Assembly (NCBI GenBank): GCA_010094025.1 | Contig: ML991822.1 | Coordinates: forward strand, 62,001 to 126,000 | DNA length: 64,000 nucleotides | Origin: Viridothelium virens | Lineage: Eukaryota > Ascomycota > Dothideomycetes > Trypetheliales > Trypetheliaceae | Reading direction: 5' to 3' | Part shown: piece after piece, positions 34,215-44,941 of the stretch | Numbering within the stretch: position 1 is the first letter of the stretch | How the letters are laid out: each line of letters starts with the position of its first letter | Program-made: the position numbers and the translations under genes | Notes under the pieces: generated by a model | The model's input: the letters and a program-made list of their open reading frames with translations, nothing else | Database searches by the model: none | Told to the model about the DNA's origin: nothing

Positions 34215-35513
34215 TGCGAATGCTAGTTTGGAAAACTTTTAGGTATCTTTTGCCAGTGAAAACGTAAGAGGAGCTCGATGAAAATATGAGTATGAAGAAC
34301 CACGAACTTGGAAGTGTATATGCTTTTGACTTAATTCTGACGCCTTCTGGTGATAGAGACGAGGATATTCAAGCAGGTAGGATGCCCTATATGAGTCCAA
34401 TGCCTATCGGTAAAGCTTGTTCTGACTCCTTATTGAATACATATCCGGAAACCTTTTGGGAAATTGCTTTTCAACGCAGATTGATTTCTAATGCTCGTTA
34501 CACGAAGCCACAAGTAAGCCGTGTCGATCCCATTGACGTCGCCGCGCCTAAGACGCATGGTCTTGATTTGTTGGAAATATGTTATGGTATCAGCATGTAA
34601 AAGCGGGCTTGCAAAGCTGAGCAAAGCATTGGCGAGACGTCGGCCATTTTCGGTTACCGAGCAAAGTCGTGCAGAGGCGTTCGCAGGGAGAATGACCGAT
34701 TCGTGGCTCACCCCGTAGCTGTGCACTGCTGAATTGTCTACAGTGCCGGGTAGCTTAAACATGTCGTCGAAGTGATCCTACTACCTGATTGAAGATTCGA
34801 GACTATAATCATTACACGGCAGCTGTCTGGAAATAAAATGTATACAATTGTGTCCAGGCTATAGAGAGTTGTCTAAGACACTCGACAATGAGGCTGCACC
34901 AATAGCTGAGAAACGACGCAACCAAATTCGAGAGATCTACACATGGTCTCAGGTCTGACAGACGGAGGATCGCGTCAAGGTAAGTCGCCATAGCTAAAAC
35001 CGTGCATCGACCTCAGTCTGACCGACGCTCCCGAGTGAGGCCAGGCCGCTCATCTTTGATGCACCCGCTTGCTGTTGGCGTACGGGCGAACACTGTAGCA
35101 TCTTTACAGTACAGCATATCTATATCATTCGTAAGATCCTAGCCCGCCTGATAAAAAGTCAGTTGTGATTAGGCAATGGATCATGATCTAATCCCGCAGG
35201 GTAATTTCTAATATTGTATTGTTAGAATAAGATTTTGACTGCCCACGAATGAAGAGAAGATAAATTCTTTAGTCCCAGTCAGCGTATACTACATCCTGGC
35301 GCCATTTGCCAAAGCCCGTATGGTAGTCGGGCTACTGCAGTAAGCCGTGAAAGAAGAGTAAAATCCATTCATTCTGTGCGTCTCAAAACCCTAGAAGCGA
35401 ACGGATTGCGATCCGCTTTCTCTTAGCCTCCAGCGAGGTTTGAGGTGTAGACTTACTCGCCATACTAGCGCCCATTTCAGATCTCAGTCTTTTTCCGGTT
35501 CTCTGTCCCCCGC
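34215..35513. other. intergenic, no gene recognised
   Basis: 1.3 kb between the GST start and the end of the FAD oxidase gene. Short frames at 34286-34600 (+) and 34430-34762 (-) overlap each other and lack features. Confidence 0.4.
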
Positions 35514-38500
35514 TTAGGATCCTATGTAAACCTGAGAAATGCCCATGATATCCATGGGCTGCCCAGCCTGGGCACCCATACCCATATCCAACGGATGCAG
35601 ATTCGTATTGTAGTGCGCCTCTATCATCAACTCATCACCCACGTTCACCTCCCCAAAATTAGCACATGAACCAGCATCCGAGATATGAGTCCGCGCCATC
35701 GAATCCAAGGCAGACCCCGAAGCAGACATCGTAGAACTGTCCATGTCCATTGTAGAATTGTATCCAGGCTTACGCCCGTATAATTGTTGACTGACACAGA
35801 CAGGGTTACCATTCACGTAGACGGTGACATCGACGCCGCCGTCGTGGACGTGGCCAAGAGCTGATAGCAGTTTCCCCGAGACAGTAGAGCGCCAGCCGGG
35901 AGAGGACAAGGTGTAGACGCCTTCTTGAGCGGTCACCTCAGAGTCGCCGCAGCCAGTGACATCGAGCCAAGCCATGTTTGCAGCCTTATAGGTCTGACCA
36001 ACGGAGGAGGTGGCTGGCAGCCATTCGTAGGTCTGTTTCATCATCAGTTCAAGGGCTCATATAAAATGACGCCTTCCGCCAAGTTAGTCAAGGGAAGTAA
36101 TGAGACTTACGATCGTGATGACGTATTTTTGGTCCTGGTCCGACATATTCATCAGTTCATACAACAAGGCCATAGTATCTCCTGTGTCGACCTTAATCCC
36201 ATAAGCATAGTTCCCATTGATCCTCACCACCGCGCGTTCATTCCCTGAGGCGAACACACGCAGCGGCTCTAAGCCGGTAGCTCCACAAACTGTATCTCTT
36301 TCCCCCAGACCAGTATCGTACGCCACAATGTGGTGCAACCACGCACCGCTATCTATATTCGCCACCGTACCGTTGGGATACTCGAGCCCAGCCTGGATGG
36401 CTGTGAAATAGCAATTCGTGCACGGCAATTTCATGTTCGCGACGATACTCTGTGCCATGTCTTGCGCGGAGCACGTGAAGGGGCCGTAGTTGATCTTGGT
36501 GATGGTCGAGCCCGGCGTTATTGGGGTACTGGCGGTACTGAGATCCGGATATTCAAAGAAGCCGGATGGAACGGGGAATGCAGCGCCAGGGTCGGAAGGT
36601 GCAGAAATGGGGGCAGATGAGGTCGCTGTTGTGTCGATCGATGTTTGCATCGGCATACTCATACTGTCTGAAGTTTCTGTGCGAGCAGAAAGACTTGTTG
36701 GTGCTATTACTGAAGATGACATGCTCATACCAGTCATGTTGCTGCTGGTATCGTTATCGTCGCCTTCATCATCTTCTGGCGAGCTGCCATTGGCTTCTAG
36801 TGGTAGATTTGAAGGCTGAGGTGCAAGAACTGGGAACTCCGGCCCGTTGGCATCCGTATCATCTGTTTGGTCATGCAAGTTTTGATTATCGTTCACTGGA
36901 GCTAGAGTGTTCGATACGCTAGTAGTTGGTGCATTGCAGACTCGGCCATCGATTACTTGCTTATGATCAGCATTGATTCCTGGAGTAACCCAGAAAAGTG
37001 TTGTCGGATCGTATTTTGTTTTGATCGTGGACAAGCGCGCATAGTTTACACCCCAGAAAGCCTCTTTGTAGTCTGGATTTTGTGCTGAAGCTTCATTTGC
37101 GTATGCGCCAGTTCCAGGGGCAAGCTGTCGAAGAGGATTCACAGTGAAGTTACCGATACCCGATCCGATCAGGTGAACATAAGACGTCCTCCAAGCAGGT
37201 GTAACGGAGGTCGGTTCGTCAGGAGTGAATACTTTTCCGCCAGAAACCAGATTTCCTCGAAGCTGTCCATAGGTTATCATAGGCATTGCTGCTTTGAGTG
37301 CAGATGCTAGGTTGGGGCTAGTAAGAGCTTGTTCATCTAGAAGACGACTATCCAGAGGTGTGATGCCGTTCGCGACCGCGAAACCATCAATGGGGTCACG
37401 TTTAGTAAAGTGTTGCCCCATCACCTGACGAATAGCCCGCTTGACAGGTTCGCTATTCTCATCTGGACCCATACCCATGTCGCCCATGCTCTCGGCAGGA
37501 CCAAATGTGGCGCCAAACCAGTCTTTGTAAGATGGAGCATCCATGGACGTGCTGATAATTTTGGTAAGGCCAGGATACGATTGCATCTTGTTCAATATAG
37601 GGTCCCAAGTTGCGTTTGCGTACGCAGCTCCGGATCGATCTCCATGCGTAAGAAAGATACCCTGCATTGCTTCCGGATATATGTAATAGTAGCCCAAAAC
37701 ACCCTTGTTGACTAGCTCAGGAAATTGGCTGTGTAAGTAGGCTGCAGCGTCATAAAGTCCGTCGGTACTCGATGGATCCGTTGCATTGATGAACCAAAAA
37801 GTGGTGGTAATATTTGGGGAAGGGTATGCCTTGACCGTAGCTTCGGTGACGACGCCAAAGGTGCCTCCCCCGCCGCCACGAAGAGCCCAAAATAGGTCTG
37901 GGTTAGAAACATTGTTGGCAACTTTCAATGTACCATCGGCTGTGACTATCTTATATTCCAGGGCATTGTCCGCACCAAGACCATAGAAGGTGGTAAAGGG
38001 GCCATGTCCAGCGGTCTGGGCGTAGCCGCCGGCAACACGAACCTCTCCATGTGCTGCCCCCATTGTGAATAGATTCGAGGCTGCTAAAGCGTCATTGAGA
38101 TCTTGAGTTGAGACGCCAGCTCCGAAAGTTACGGCAGCCTGCTGGCCCGGGAGGAGAGTAATGTTCTCAGTCTGCCCAGAAGGGTCTGGACTTGGCACTC
38201 CCCGCGTAGTTGCCGTGAACGATTGAGAGACTCGGATGCCTCCCAGCTGTGAGACATCGAGGTTAAGTCCAGAAGGAGCATCGTTCCTGTTAAATCTTAC
38301 AATCAGGCCAATATATACGTGGCTCAAAACTCACCTTCCAAGGAAATCATGGCCACTGTTCAAGACACTGAAGCGAACGTTGTGTTCTCGGGCAAAATTG
38401 ACAGCAATTTGAACATCCTTCGAGCTCTTTGCTACCAACTGATAGTTTGGATGAGCCCCTGGTGCAGGGTACTTTGATCTCGGGACTATGCCTGGCATTG

Positions 38501-38639
38501 CTGACTGCCAAACTGCTGAAGTAGGAAAGCCTGCATCTGCAGCGATCACATTGCAACCGATAGGAGTAGACTGACTACTAGGTTGCGGTAGACCAGTCGC
38601 CCACTGTACGGCCAAGAGAAAGAAGGCAAGGCATTCCAT
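35514..38639 (-). CDS. secreted FAD oxidase fused to SURNod19-like copper domain
   Basis: Exons 38639-38335, 38286-36111 and 36032-35514 total 999 residues. The introns are 48 and 78 nt (GTGAGT and GTAAGT donors, CAG acceptors). A signal peptide (MECLAFFLLAVQWATG) precedes an FAD-binding PCMH domain with SGHDFLGR (His97, the usual 8-alpha FAD link) and LRGGGGGTFGVVTEA. The second covalent Cys of bicovalent enzymes is absent. A BBE signature NYARLSTIKTKYDP lies near 516. Residues 550-690 are an acidic Ser/Thr linker rich in MxM motifs (MTGMSMSSS, SMSMPMQ). The C-terminal 300 residues resemble a SURNod19/copper type II monooxygenase fold: HHIVAYD near 753, GHVHDGG near 887, HISDAGSC and AHYNTNLHP near 967. 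Exon 2 covers the oxidase, linker and start of the C-domain, so the fusion is not an annotation join. Confidence 0.82.
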
Positions 38640-41347
38640 GCCCGGCCAAAATAAGACTGTAGCTTCGAAAACTGTGTATCAACGGGAAAAGTGTGATCAA
38701 AGTTTCTGGAGAGAAGAGAAAGGATAATAGCAGGGCTCGTAAAGCAAAAGTGGGTTCCTTACGAAGGGGTTGATGGCCATGAACAGACCTCCTTAAATAT
38801 TAAAATCAGACCTAGGCTAAGTCCCCAGAAATGATCTTCTGGGGGAGAAGTAGAATGAACGTGTAACTTCGCTCATTTCCTTACTCGGACGAAAAAGGTG
38901 TACGCTGATCATGACTGAACGCAAGTTCTCCGCAATTAATACACTTAGCCCGACACTTCTTTTCGTATTAGATTGAGTAGGATGAGCTGAAAGTTCTTGA
39001 TGCTCTCTATCAGCATTTTTCTGCAGCATGTCATCCTTGCCACATGCAGGGTCTTCAGGCCGACTGGAAAAACACTGCAGCGATCACCTTTAGTGGCCTG
39101 AAAGCGCACAAGTGTCTTGTGTTTCTGCCAAATCTGATAAGGGTGATTAGCAAGGATGCAGTGTTGGTCCCGACGAATCATATCGCCGACAAGGAAAGAC
39201 TTGTATGTATGGAAACAGCGGGGGATCTATATTAATGAGAAGACTCCGAGATCCTCGGGAAGTCAAGAGTGGCAGCATGGCCTCCGCAGTCCCAATCAAG
39301 GTCCGAGAGACAATGTACGTAAGCGTAATCTAGATACGTCGAGTGTGCTGAATACAAAGAGGCGTGCAGTGCAAATGTCATTACTTGCAGAGATGAAAGG
39401 AAAAGTCAGTCCGAGGCACAAAATGGAGATAACGTCCATAGTAGATATGCAACTATCAAAGCACGGAGGTAACAAGCGATTTGACATTTATACCGTACAT
39501 CGGATCGCGATGTCTAGTTTCCTTGTAGAGAAGAGTCGAGGCTAGAGATTTGAAGTCAACGGGTGTAGTTCGTGATGTTGTAGCATGCGGAATGGCGTAG
39601 GTAGACGTGGTAGAGTAGAGTAAGCAGAAGCTGTGGCTGTGCACTGACCCCCACTCCGCTCCACTACGACAAGACACGCCCAAAGCAAGACTCGTCGCCT
39701 CCGAACTGTTGTGCTCGCCTGGCAGGTGCATTGCACCATGGCACCCCTCCCGCCTCCAATTTCATCTCAGCTTTCTGGGACCCCTCATACGAGAGATGCA
39801 GAACCAGTTCACTAGGCTCAAACTCCCTGCTCCCCTCCAATGAAGAAGAAACCCAAAGTCGTCCACGACCCTGATGCTGGTGCTTCAAGATAGTGTCGGC
39901 CGGGCATAAGAGTTTGAAACATCATTCTAGTATTACCGTTCGCTCATGGTTAAGGCGTAGGTTCATTCTAATACAAGCACCAGTCCGAAACTCCTCAAGC
40001 TCACACGTACTTACGGTATTCCAGACAACGGAGTTCATCCAAGTCGCTCTCCTGCTCTACCGTCCTCAACCTCATCTCCTTCAGCCCACTTGACCGGGAT
40101 TTTCCGGCTCGGCTTGTTTTGCCATCTGTGGGTGCCGATCGAGCTTTCCTGCCCCACGAATCATATCATCACCTAAAGCGTTGCGATCACCTGCCATGAA
40201 GTCCCTGCCTCTGAGTGGCAACGCTTCCGCAGTGCGTAGATCTGTGGTGAGCTGCTGTGCGGTTGACCAATGCTATCATATCCTGGGTTCCGTGAGCGGG
40301 GTTCTAGAATGCCTAAAACTGCCTCCATTGAATGAGCCTCGGAACGGGAGTAGATACAGGGACAACTGATGACTCGCAAGATGAACAACATTCCGAGACG
40401 TGTCAATGCGACGCATCAGGTCCTTCTAGATTAGGACCTCCCGGTAGAGTAATCAATATGTGCGTCCACCTGGTATTCAGGAAATTCTCGACATGGGACT
40501 GAGGGCGAGGCCTGAAAAACGTGAAAGTCAATGGATCGATCAGTGTGAAAACTCTGGGGGCTGCTCACGGCAGCTTAGGGTAGCTTGAGTGCTCCAGAAT
40601 CTCGCTCAGGACGGCGCAGCTGTGGCTTGGGATAGCTTACTCGTGGCCTCAATTCATATGAAGTGCCACACTTGTGAGTATACATGTATATCTACAAGCC
40701 AATTTAGACCAATAACAATATGCAACGCAAACCCTAGTGATCGCCACATTCTGCCGACTACTCCAAATGAGACATCCCAATGCCTTACCAAAGTATGGAT
40801 AGTATCGATCTCACAATCTAGGACCTCGCTTACGAACGGCATGGCTCCAGTCGAAACGCCACTTCCAGTAAATCGTTCGGTGACGATGTGTTTCTAGGTT
40901 CTCAACATGAAAAAGAACCAAATTGAATCCGCGCAGAACCACCTCTCCATATCGCTGATCATTACAGCAATGGGGGAAGAGAACCACTTGGTCATATTAT
41001 TATTGAGCAACCCCAGGCGCGCGGTAATCGTCTTATCCAAAAATCTTCAGATGCTTCCACTAGCCAGACCGGTTTTCTCTTCCAAAAATTGACACGAGAC
41101 TTTGGTCATCGCCTCTTTAGCTATCAATCATTGCAACATATGCCCAGGCTACGCTCTTCAGTGATTGGATATTGAGGCTTCAAAATTTCGGATGAAGACA
41201 CCTCGAACTTGAGTTGTATGTAAGAGATTCGTCTACCGTACAGGATGGTTGAAACTAGATTATCTACTTGAATGCTGGAAAACGCAATGTGGACTCAGCA
41301 GTCCATTCTTGGAACGCAAACGCCATTGGTCCCGGAAAGGCACTTCG
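38640..41347. other. 2.7 kb gene-poor spacer
   Basis: Upstream region of the FAD oxidase gene, then spacer to the CFEM-like gene. All frames are under 131 codons, overlap on both strands and match nothing recognised. Confidence 0.4.
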
Positions 41348-42148
41348 CTATATCCGAGAAGTCTGTGGCCGTCTGTAGGCTCTAATTTTGCTTAGGTTAG
41401 TTGCTAGCCGAAACAAAAGCAATTCACTAACCTTACACCCATATCCCCCAGGCTCCAAAAAGCACGGTCGGAATTCCAATACCAAGTCCCACTCCCAAGG
41501 CAATCCTATCGGATTGTGGCAAACCACTATTACTTCCCCCACCGATGCTTACGTTTTGGTTCATGTTACCGTTATTACTGTTGTCCCCGCCACTGCCAGT
41601 GCTTGAAGGAGCAGAATTGGCCATCGTCGTTGAAGGAGCTGTTGATGGTGCTGTGCTTCCCGGCACTGTACCAAAACATAGTAAGCATTATGTGCACCAC
41701 ATCAATGATCCCCACCGATTGCGAAACTGTGAAAAAGGTACTCACTTATGCTTGTGGAAGTCTCAGCTCCCATACTTCCAGTGGCTTTTGCTTCAATTGC
41801 ACTGTTCCCTGTGCAATAAGATATCGCTATCGAACTTGCGGTATACACGTCCTCGAAGCTCGGGCAAGAAGTGATTGCGCAATCCCCTGCGTAGGAATAA
41901 AAGCTTGACGTCTCTTGGAAATCAGTGCCGCAGATACAAGTCGCCGGAACGGGGGATTGGTTGCAGCCAATTCGTACGCCTACGGCGTTTGTCGCGCTGC
42001 CAATGCAGCTCCTGATACAGCCACTGGCTGAGTTGTACTGTGGTAAAGCGGTAAAATCGAAATAAGAGGGATTTTGTGCGAGAACAAATGTGTCTATGAG
42101 CATGAAGACATTGAGGGTAAGGAACAGCGGACGGAATTTTACAACCAT
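41348..42148 (-). CDS. CFEM-like cysteine-rich anchored surface protein
   Basis: Exons 42148-41746, 41665-41437 and 41381-41348 total 221 residues. The introns are 80 and 55 nt (GTGAGT and GTAAGG donors, CTAAC branch in the second). Start chosen at the ATG giving a signal peptide (VVKFRPLFLTLNVFMLIDTFVLA); a further 40 in-frame codons upstream are not needed. The mature region has eight cysteines in a CFEM-like order: GCIRSC, a single Cys, TCICG, GDCAITSC and a final SYC. A Ser/Thr/Asn/Gly-rich stalk and one membrane helix (IALGVGLGIGIPTVLFGAWGIW) follow. The 34 nt last exon supplies the basic cytoplasmic tail AYRRPQTSRI. CFEM proteins act in haem uptake, adhesion or as effectors. The role here is not known. 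Confidence 0.75.
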
Positions 42149-43660
42149 TTTGAGACTTGGACAGATCTTCCTTAGAGAAAAGGCAGCGAAATATAACTTA
42201 AGGATAAGAGTCAGACTGCCAACATAGTAGGGAGCATACGCATTTATGTGACCTATCTCTAGCCCCAAGCCTTGACCCTCCTGACAGTGTTCCCGCAGAG
42301 GCCTAGCGACGCCATCGGCGGTTATAGTTCTAAAAATGCAGCATAGACCTCGTCTTAGCGTATGGGTTTACTAAAGCAAAAGCAAATGGTAGTATCCCGT
42401 GGCTACTGGCACTGCCATTCCAGAGCGTTTGAGTCACAAGGTCTAAGAACTCAGTCGCGAAGTCATTACATTGCAAACGACCCCAAAGCCGCTGGTTGAC
42501 TGGATATTAATTGCAGCTGCCACAGTTGAGTCTTTCACAAAGAATCAGAGGTGGGTGTGCAAACAGCTAGGCTATCAAGGAAAAGCGAGGTAAGATCCTC
42601 ATCATTGCCAGTGTAACCTATAAAAGTATGGGTGCCTGAATACAGAGCTTTTAAGCGACAATCTCCACGAGATGGGGATACTGCCTTCGGGAGATGTCGC
42701 ACGAGTGCGGGTTGCCAATAGACGACGCCACCAATACTGTTTATGGTATAGAGCGCGCCCACTGCTCGCTTTCCCCTGCATACTGCACTGCACAAACGAC
42801 TGTTGTCGGATCTTCGTGATCATCAAAGGTGCCGTGCCGTGCTTACCTAGCCATCGAACGCGCCGGCCCGCTCAGCCGCAGTTTTGTGGGCTCTCTCGTG
42901 GTGACGGTGGCACCGTGGTGACAGTGCGAGGCTTCCGCAGGTTAGAGGTACGATACCCATTCACCCATTGGTGCACTGTCCACTGCTTTGAGAATCTATG
43001 ACTCAGCCAATCACAGCATCATGCACTACTCGAGTCATTGGACGCACTTACAGCAGGATCTCTGAATGCCTATCAAAGTCATATCTTCTGCAAAAATGAT
43101 GTTGTTCACTGAGCTAGGACGACAAACTGCCGCATCACGATGACAACCAACTGCCGCATCACAATGACGACGAACTGACATATCACGGAATCCGAAGATA
43201 GGATGACGACGAACTGACATATCACAGGATCCAAAGCAGTAGTAGTAGTTGCACGAAACCTATATATAGAGGCTCCTACGCCTGATTTCTAGAGAGATAA
43301 TTGAGTTCCTTTCCTCGACCTTAGATAAAGATGCTCAAATAACATCAAAAAAACTCCGTAGAGTTCCGCCCCTCTGTTCGGATCTCCCACTTCAACAAGA
43401 TTTTCCAGGCTCTAAAGTCAAGGCGGGCTAGTCACGGACTTATGGTCGTTGATGTAAATGCAGTGTGTTACTATGTGTACCGTGTGCTTTCTTCTGAAGC
43501 TTTGCTTCGTAGGATTTTGCTGTACTTACGATATTTAACAAATAGCCTCGGACACAAGCAACACTCCCTCATCATCTATTAGCACGTCCACAGCCTTAGG
43601 TTCGCCCGGATCCCCCTCGACCAAATTTGTCCCAAATTCCTGGCGAGTTTATCCAACACG
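42149..43660. other. intergenic with a minisatellite
   Basis: Divergent upstream region of the CFEM-like and F-box-like genes. Apart from the repeat at 43117-43232, nothing recognisable. Confidence 0.4.
43117..43232. repeat. minisatellite, four imperfect units
   Basis: Units of about 24-39 bp share the core GACGACGAACTGACATATCAC or GACAACCAACTGCCGCATCAC. The third and fourth copies agree almost exactly over 21 bp. Confidence 0.7.
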
Positions 43661-44671
43661 ATGGCGTTTCTGGACTTATCACCAGAAGTCCGTATCATTG
43701 TCTATGCAAATTTACTCGAGAATAATGTCGTGGTCCTTCAACATTCTGAGCACATCGGTTGCCCGTTAATCAACTGCGTAGATTGCAGGAAAGACCAGCA
43801 CTTGTTCCCGACGTGGTATTGCTTTCATCAGTACGAGCCCTGTGCTCAATTTCGTATCGAGCGACAGCCAGAGGATCCACAGCTACCACAGTTTCTCGAC
43901 AGAGGATTTCCCAACGAACGCATCATCAACGGCCTGGCGCTTACTTGTAAAACCATTCGTAGGGAAATCATCCATGAAATGGTCTCAACAGAATCAGTCG
44001 AATTCGGGATCGCTACCGAACGTCATCCTCAGACAGAGTCAGAGAATACCATGGGCTGGCTTAACAAGGTCAATCTTGCGCATGCCAAATCATTCTTAGA
44101 TTCCCTGCATTCAGATACCAGGAACCGGTTTTTTGATACCAGTCTAAACCTGAGAATAATGGGTTGTTATTCGGGACGACCTCTTGACATTTCGAATGCA
44201 AGATTTCCACGTCAGATACTGCCCGTAGGTTTGCCAGAGTGGTTGCATATGTGTCTACCTTCGGTACACAAGATCAAGATCTGGTACTCAGTCGGCGAAT
44301 TAAAATGTCCACTTATTATTGGTCATGCTGGCCTCACAGATATGAGCCGAGATGATTGGCCAAAGTCTGCCGAACCGCCGCAAACGTTCTGGCTGAGCTG
44401 GTTGAACAGATTCTTCGAAGCAAGAACGGAATCTGAATTTTATGCTTTCCAGCAGGATCTTATCTTGGAATACCAAACTCTTTGGAATACCCAGATCATG
44501 CAAAAACGGGGCTCACTTATTCAGCCGAAGGATATCCAGTGGCGATTGGTAGTAGCAGGATCCAGACTCACACCGGATGCTACACAACGCAGTGAAGATG
44601 AGCGGCGCTGGTACATGAAAGTATGGATGACTTTCAAACGTATCGATCGCACCGGCGCATCAACCAGTTAG
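43661..44671 (+). CDS. F-box-like fungal protein, 336 residues
   Basis: Single exon with an ATG start. The opening MAFLDLSPEVRIIVYANLLE has the LPxEvR..iy..Ll pattern of fungal F-box or 2EXR-like N-termini, which recruit SCF ubiquitin ligase. A Cys-rich segment follows (CPLINCVDCRKDQ), then LALTCKTIRREIIHEM, the usual second helix pair of these proteins. The rest is a mixed region without recognised repeats. It converges on the NACHT-ankyrin gene, with only 270 bp between their 3' ends. The substrate is unknown. Confidence 0.7.
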   Translation: MAFLDLSPEVRIIVYANLLENNVVVLQHSEHIGCPLINCVDCRKDQHLFPTWYCFHQYEPCAQFRIERQPEDPQLPQFLDRGFPNERIINGLALTCKTIRREIIHEMVSTESVEFGIATERHPQTESENTMGWLNKVNLAHAKSFLDSLHSDTRNRFFDTSLNLRIMGCYSGRPLDISNARFPRQILPVGLPEWLHMCLPSVHKIKIWYSVGELKCPLIIGHAGLTDMSRDDWPKSAEPPQTFWLSWLNRFFEARTESEFYAFQQDLILEYQTLWNTQIMQKRGSLIQPKDIQWRLVVAGSRLTPDATQRSEDERRWYMKVWMTFKRIDRTGASTS

Positions 44672-44941
44672 GCTCTGCGTTGGAACCGAGCCATGAGTCG
44701 AGTGTGTGTTAATTCATGTGTTGACATGGATCAGGGTGCTGAATTAATTTGCATTAGAATATATGCTTTCTGTTATTGATTGATAATTGAGTAGGTTATA
44801 GGGCTTAAAGATCGATCTACCTCCATCTTACTCCTTCAAAAGCCGACTTTTTGACTGTAGTCCACCATGAGTTAATCTATGTATTTCTATACATAGTTAT
44901 AGTTATGAATGACTAAATCAGTGATAGGCTTGTGGATGCCT

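Noticed and set aside
35514-36044. Separate 176-residue gene
   Set aside because: It is the third exon of the FAD oxidase fusion. The 78 nt intron keeps the frame and the domain continues across it.
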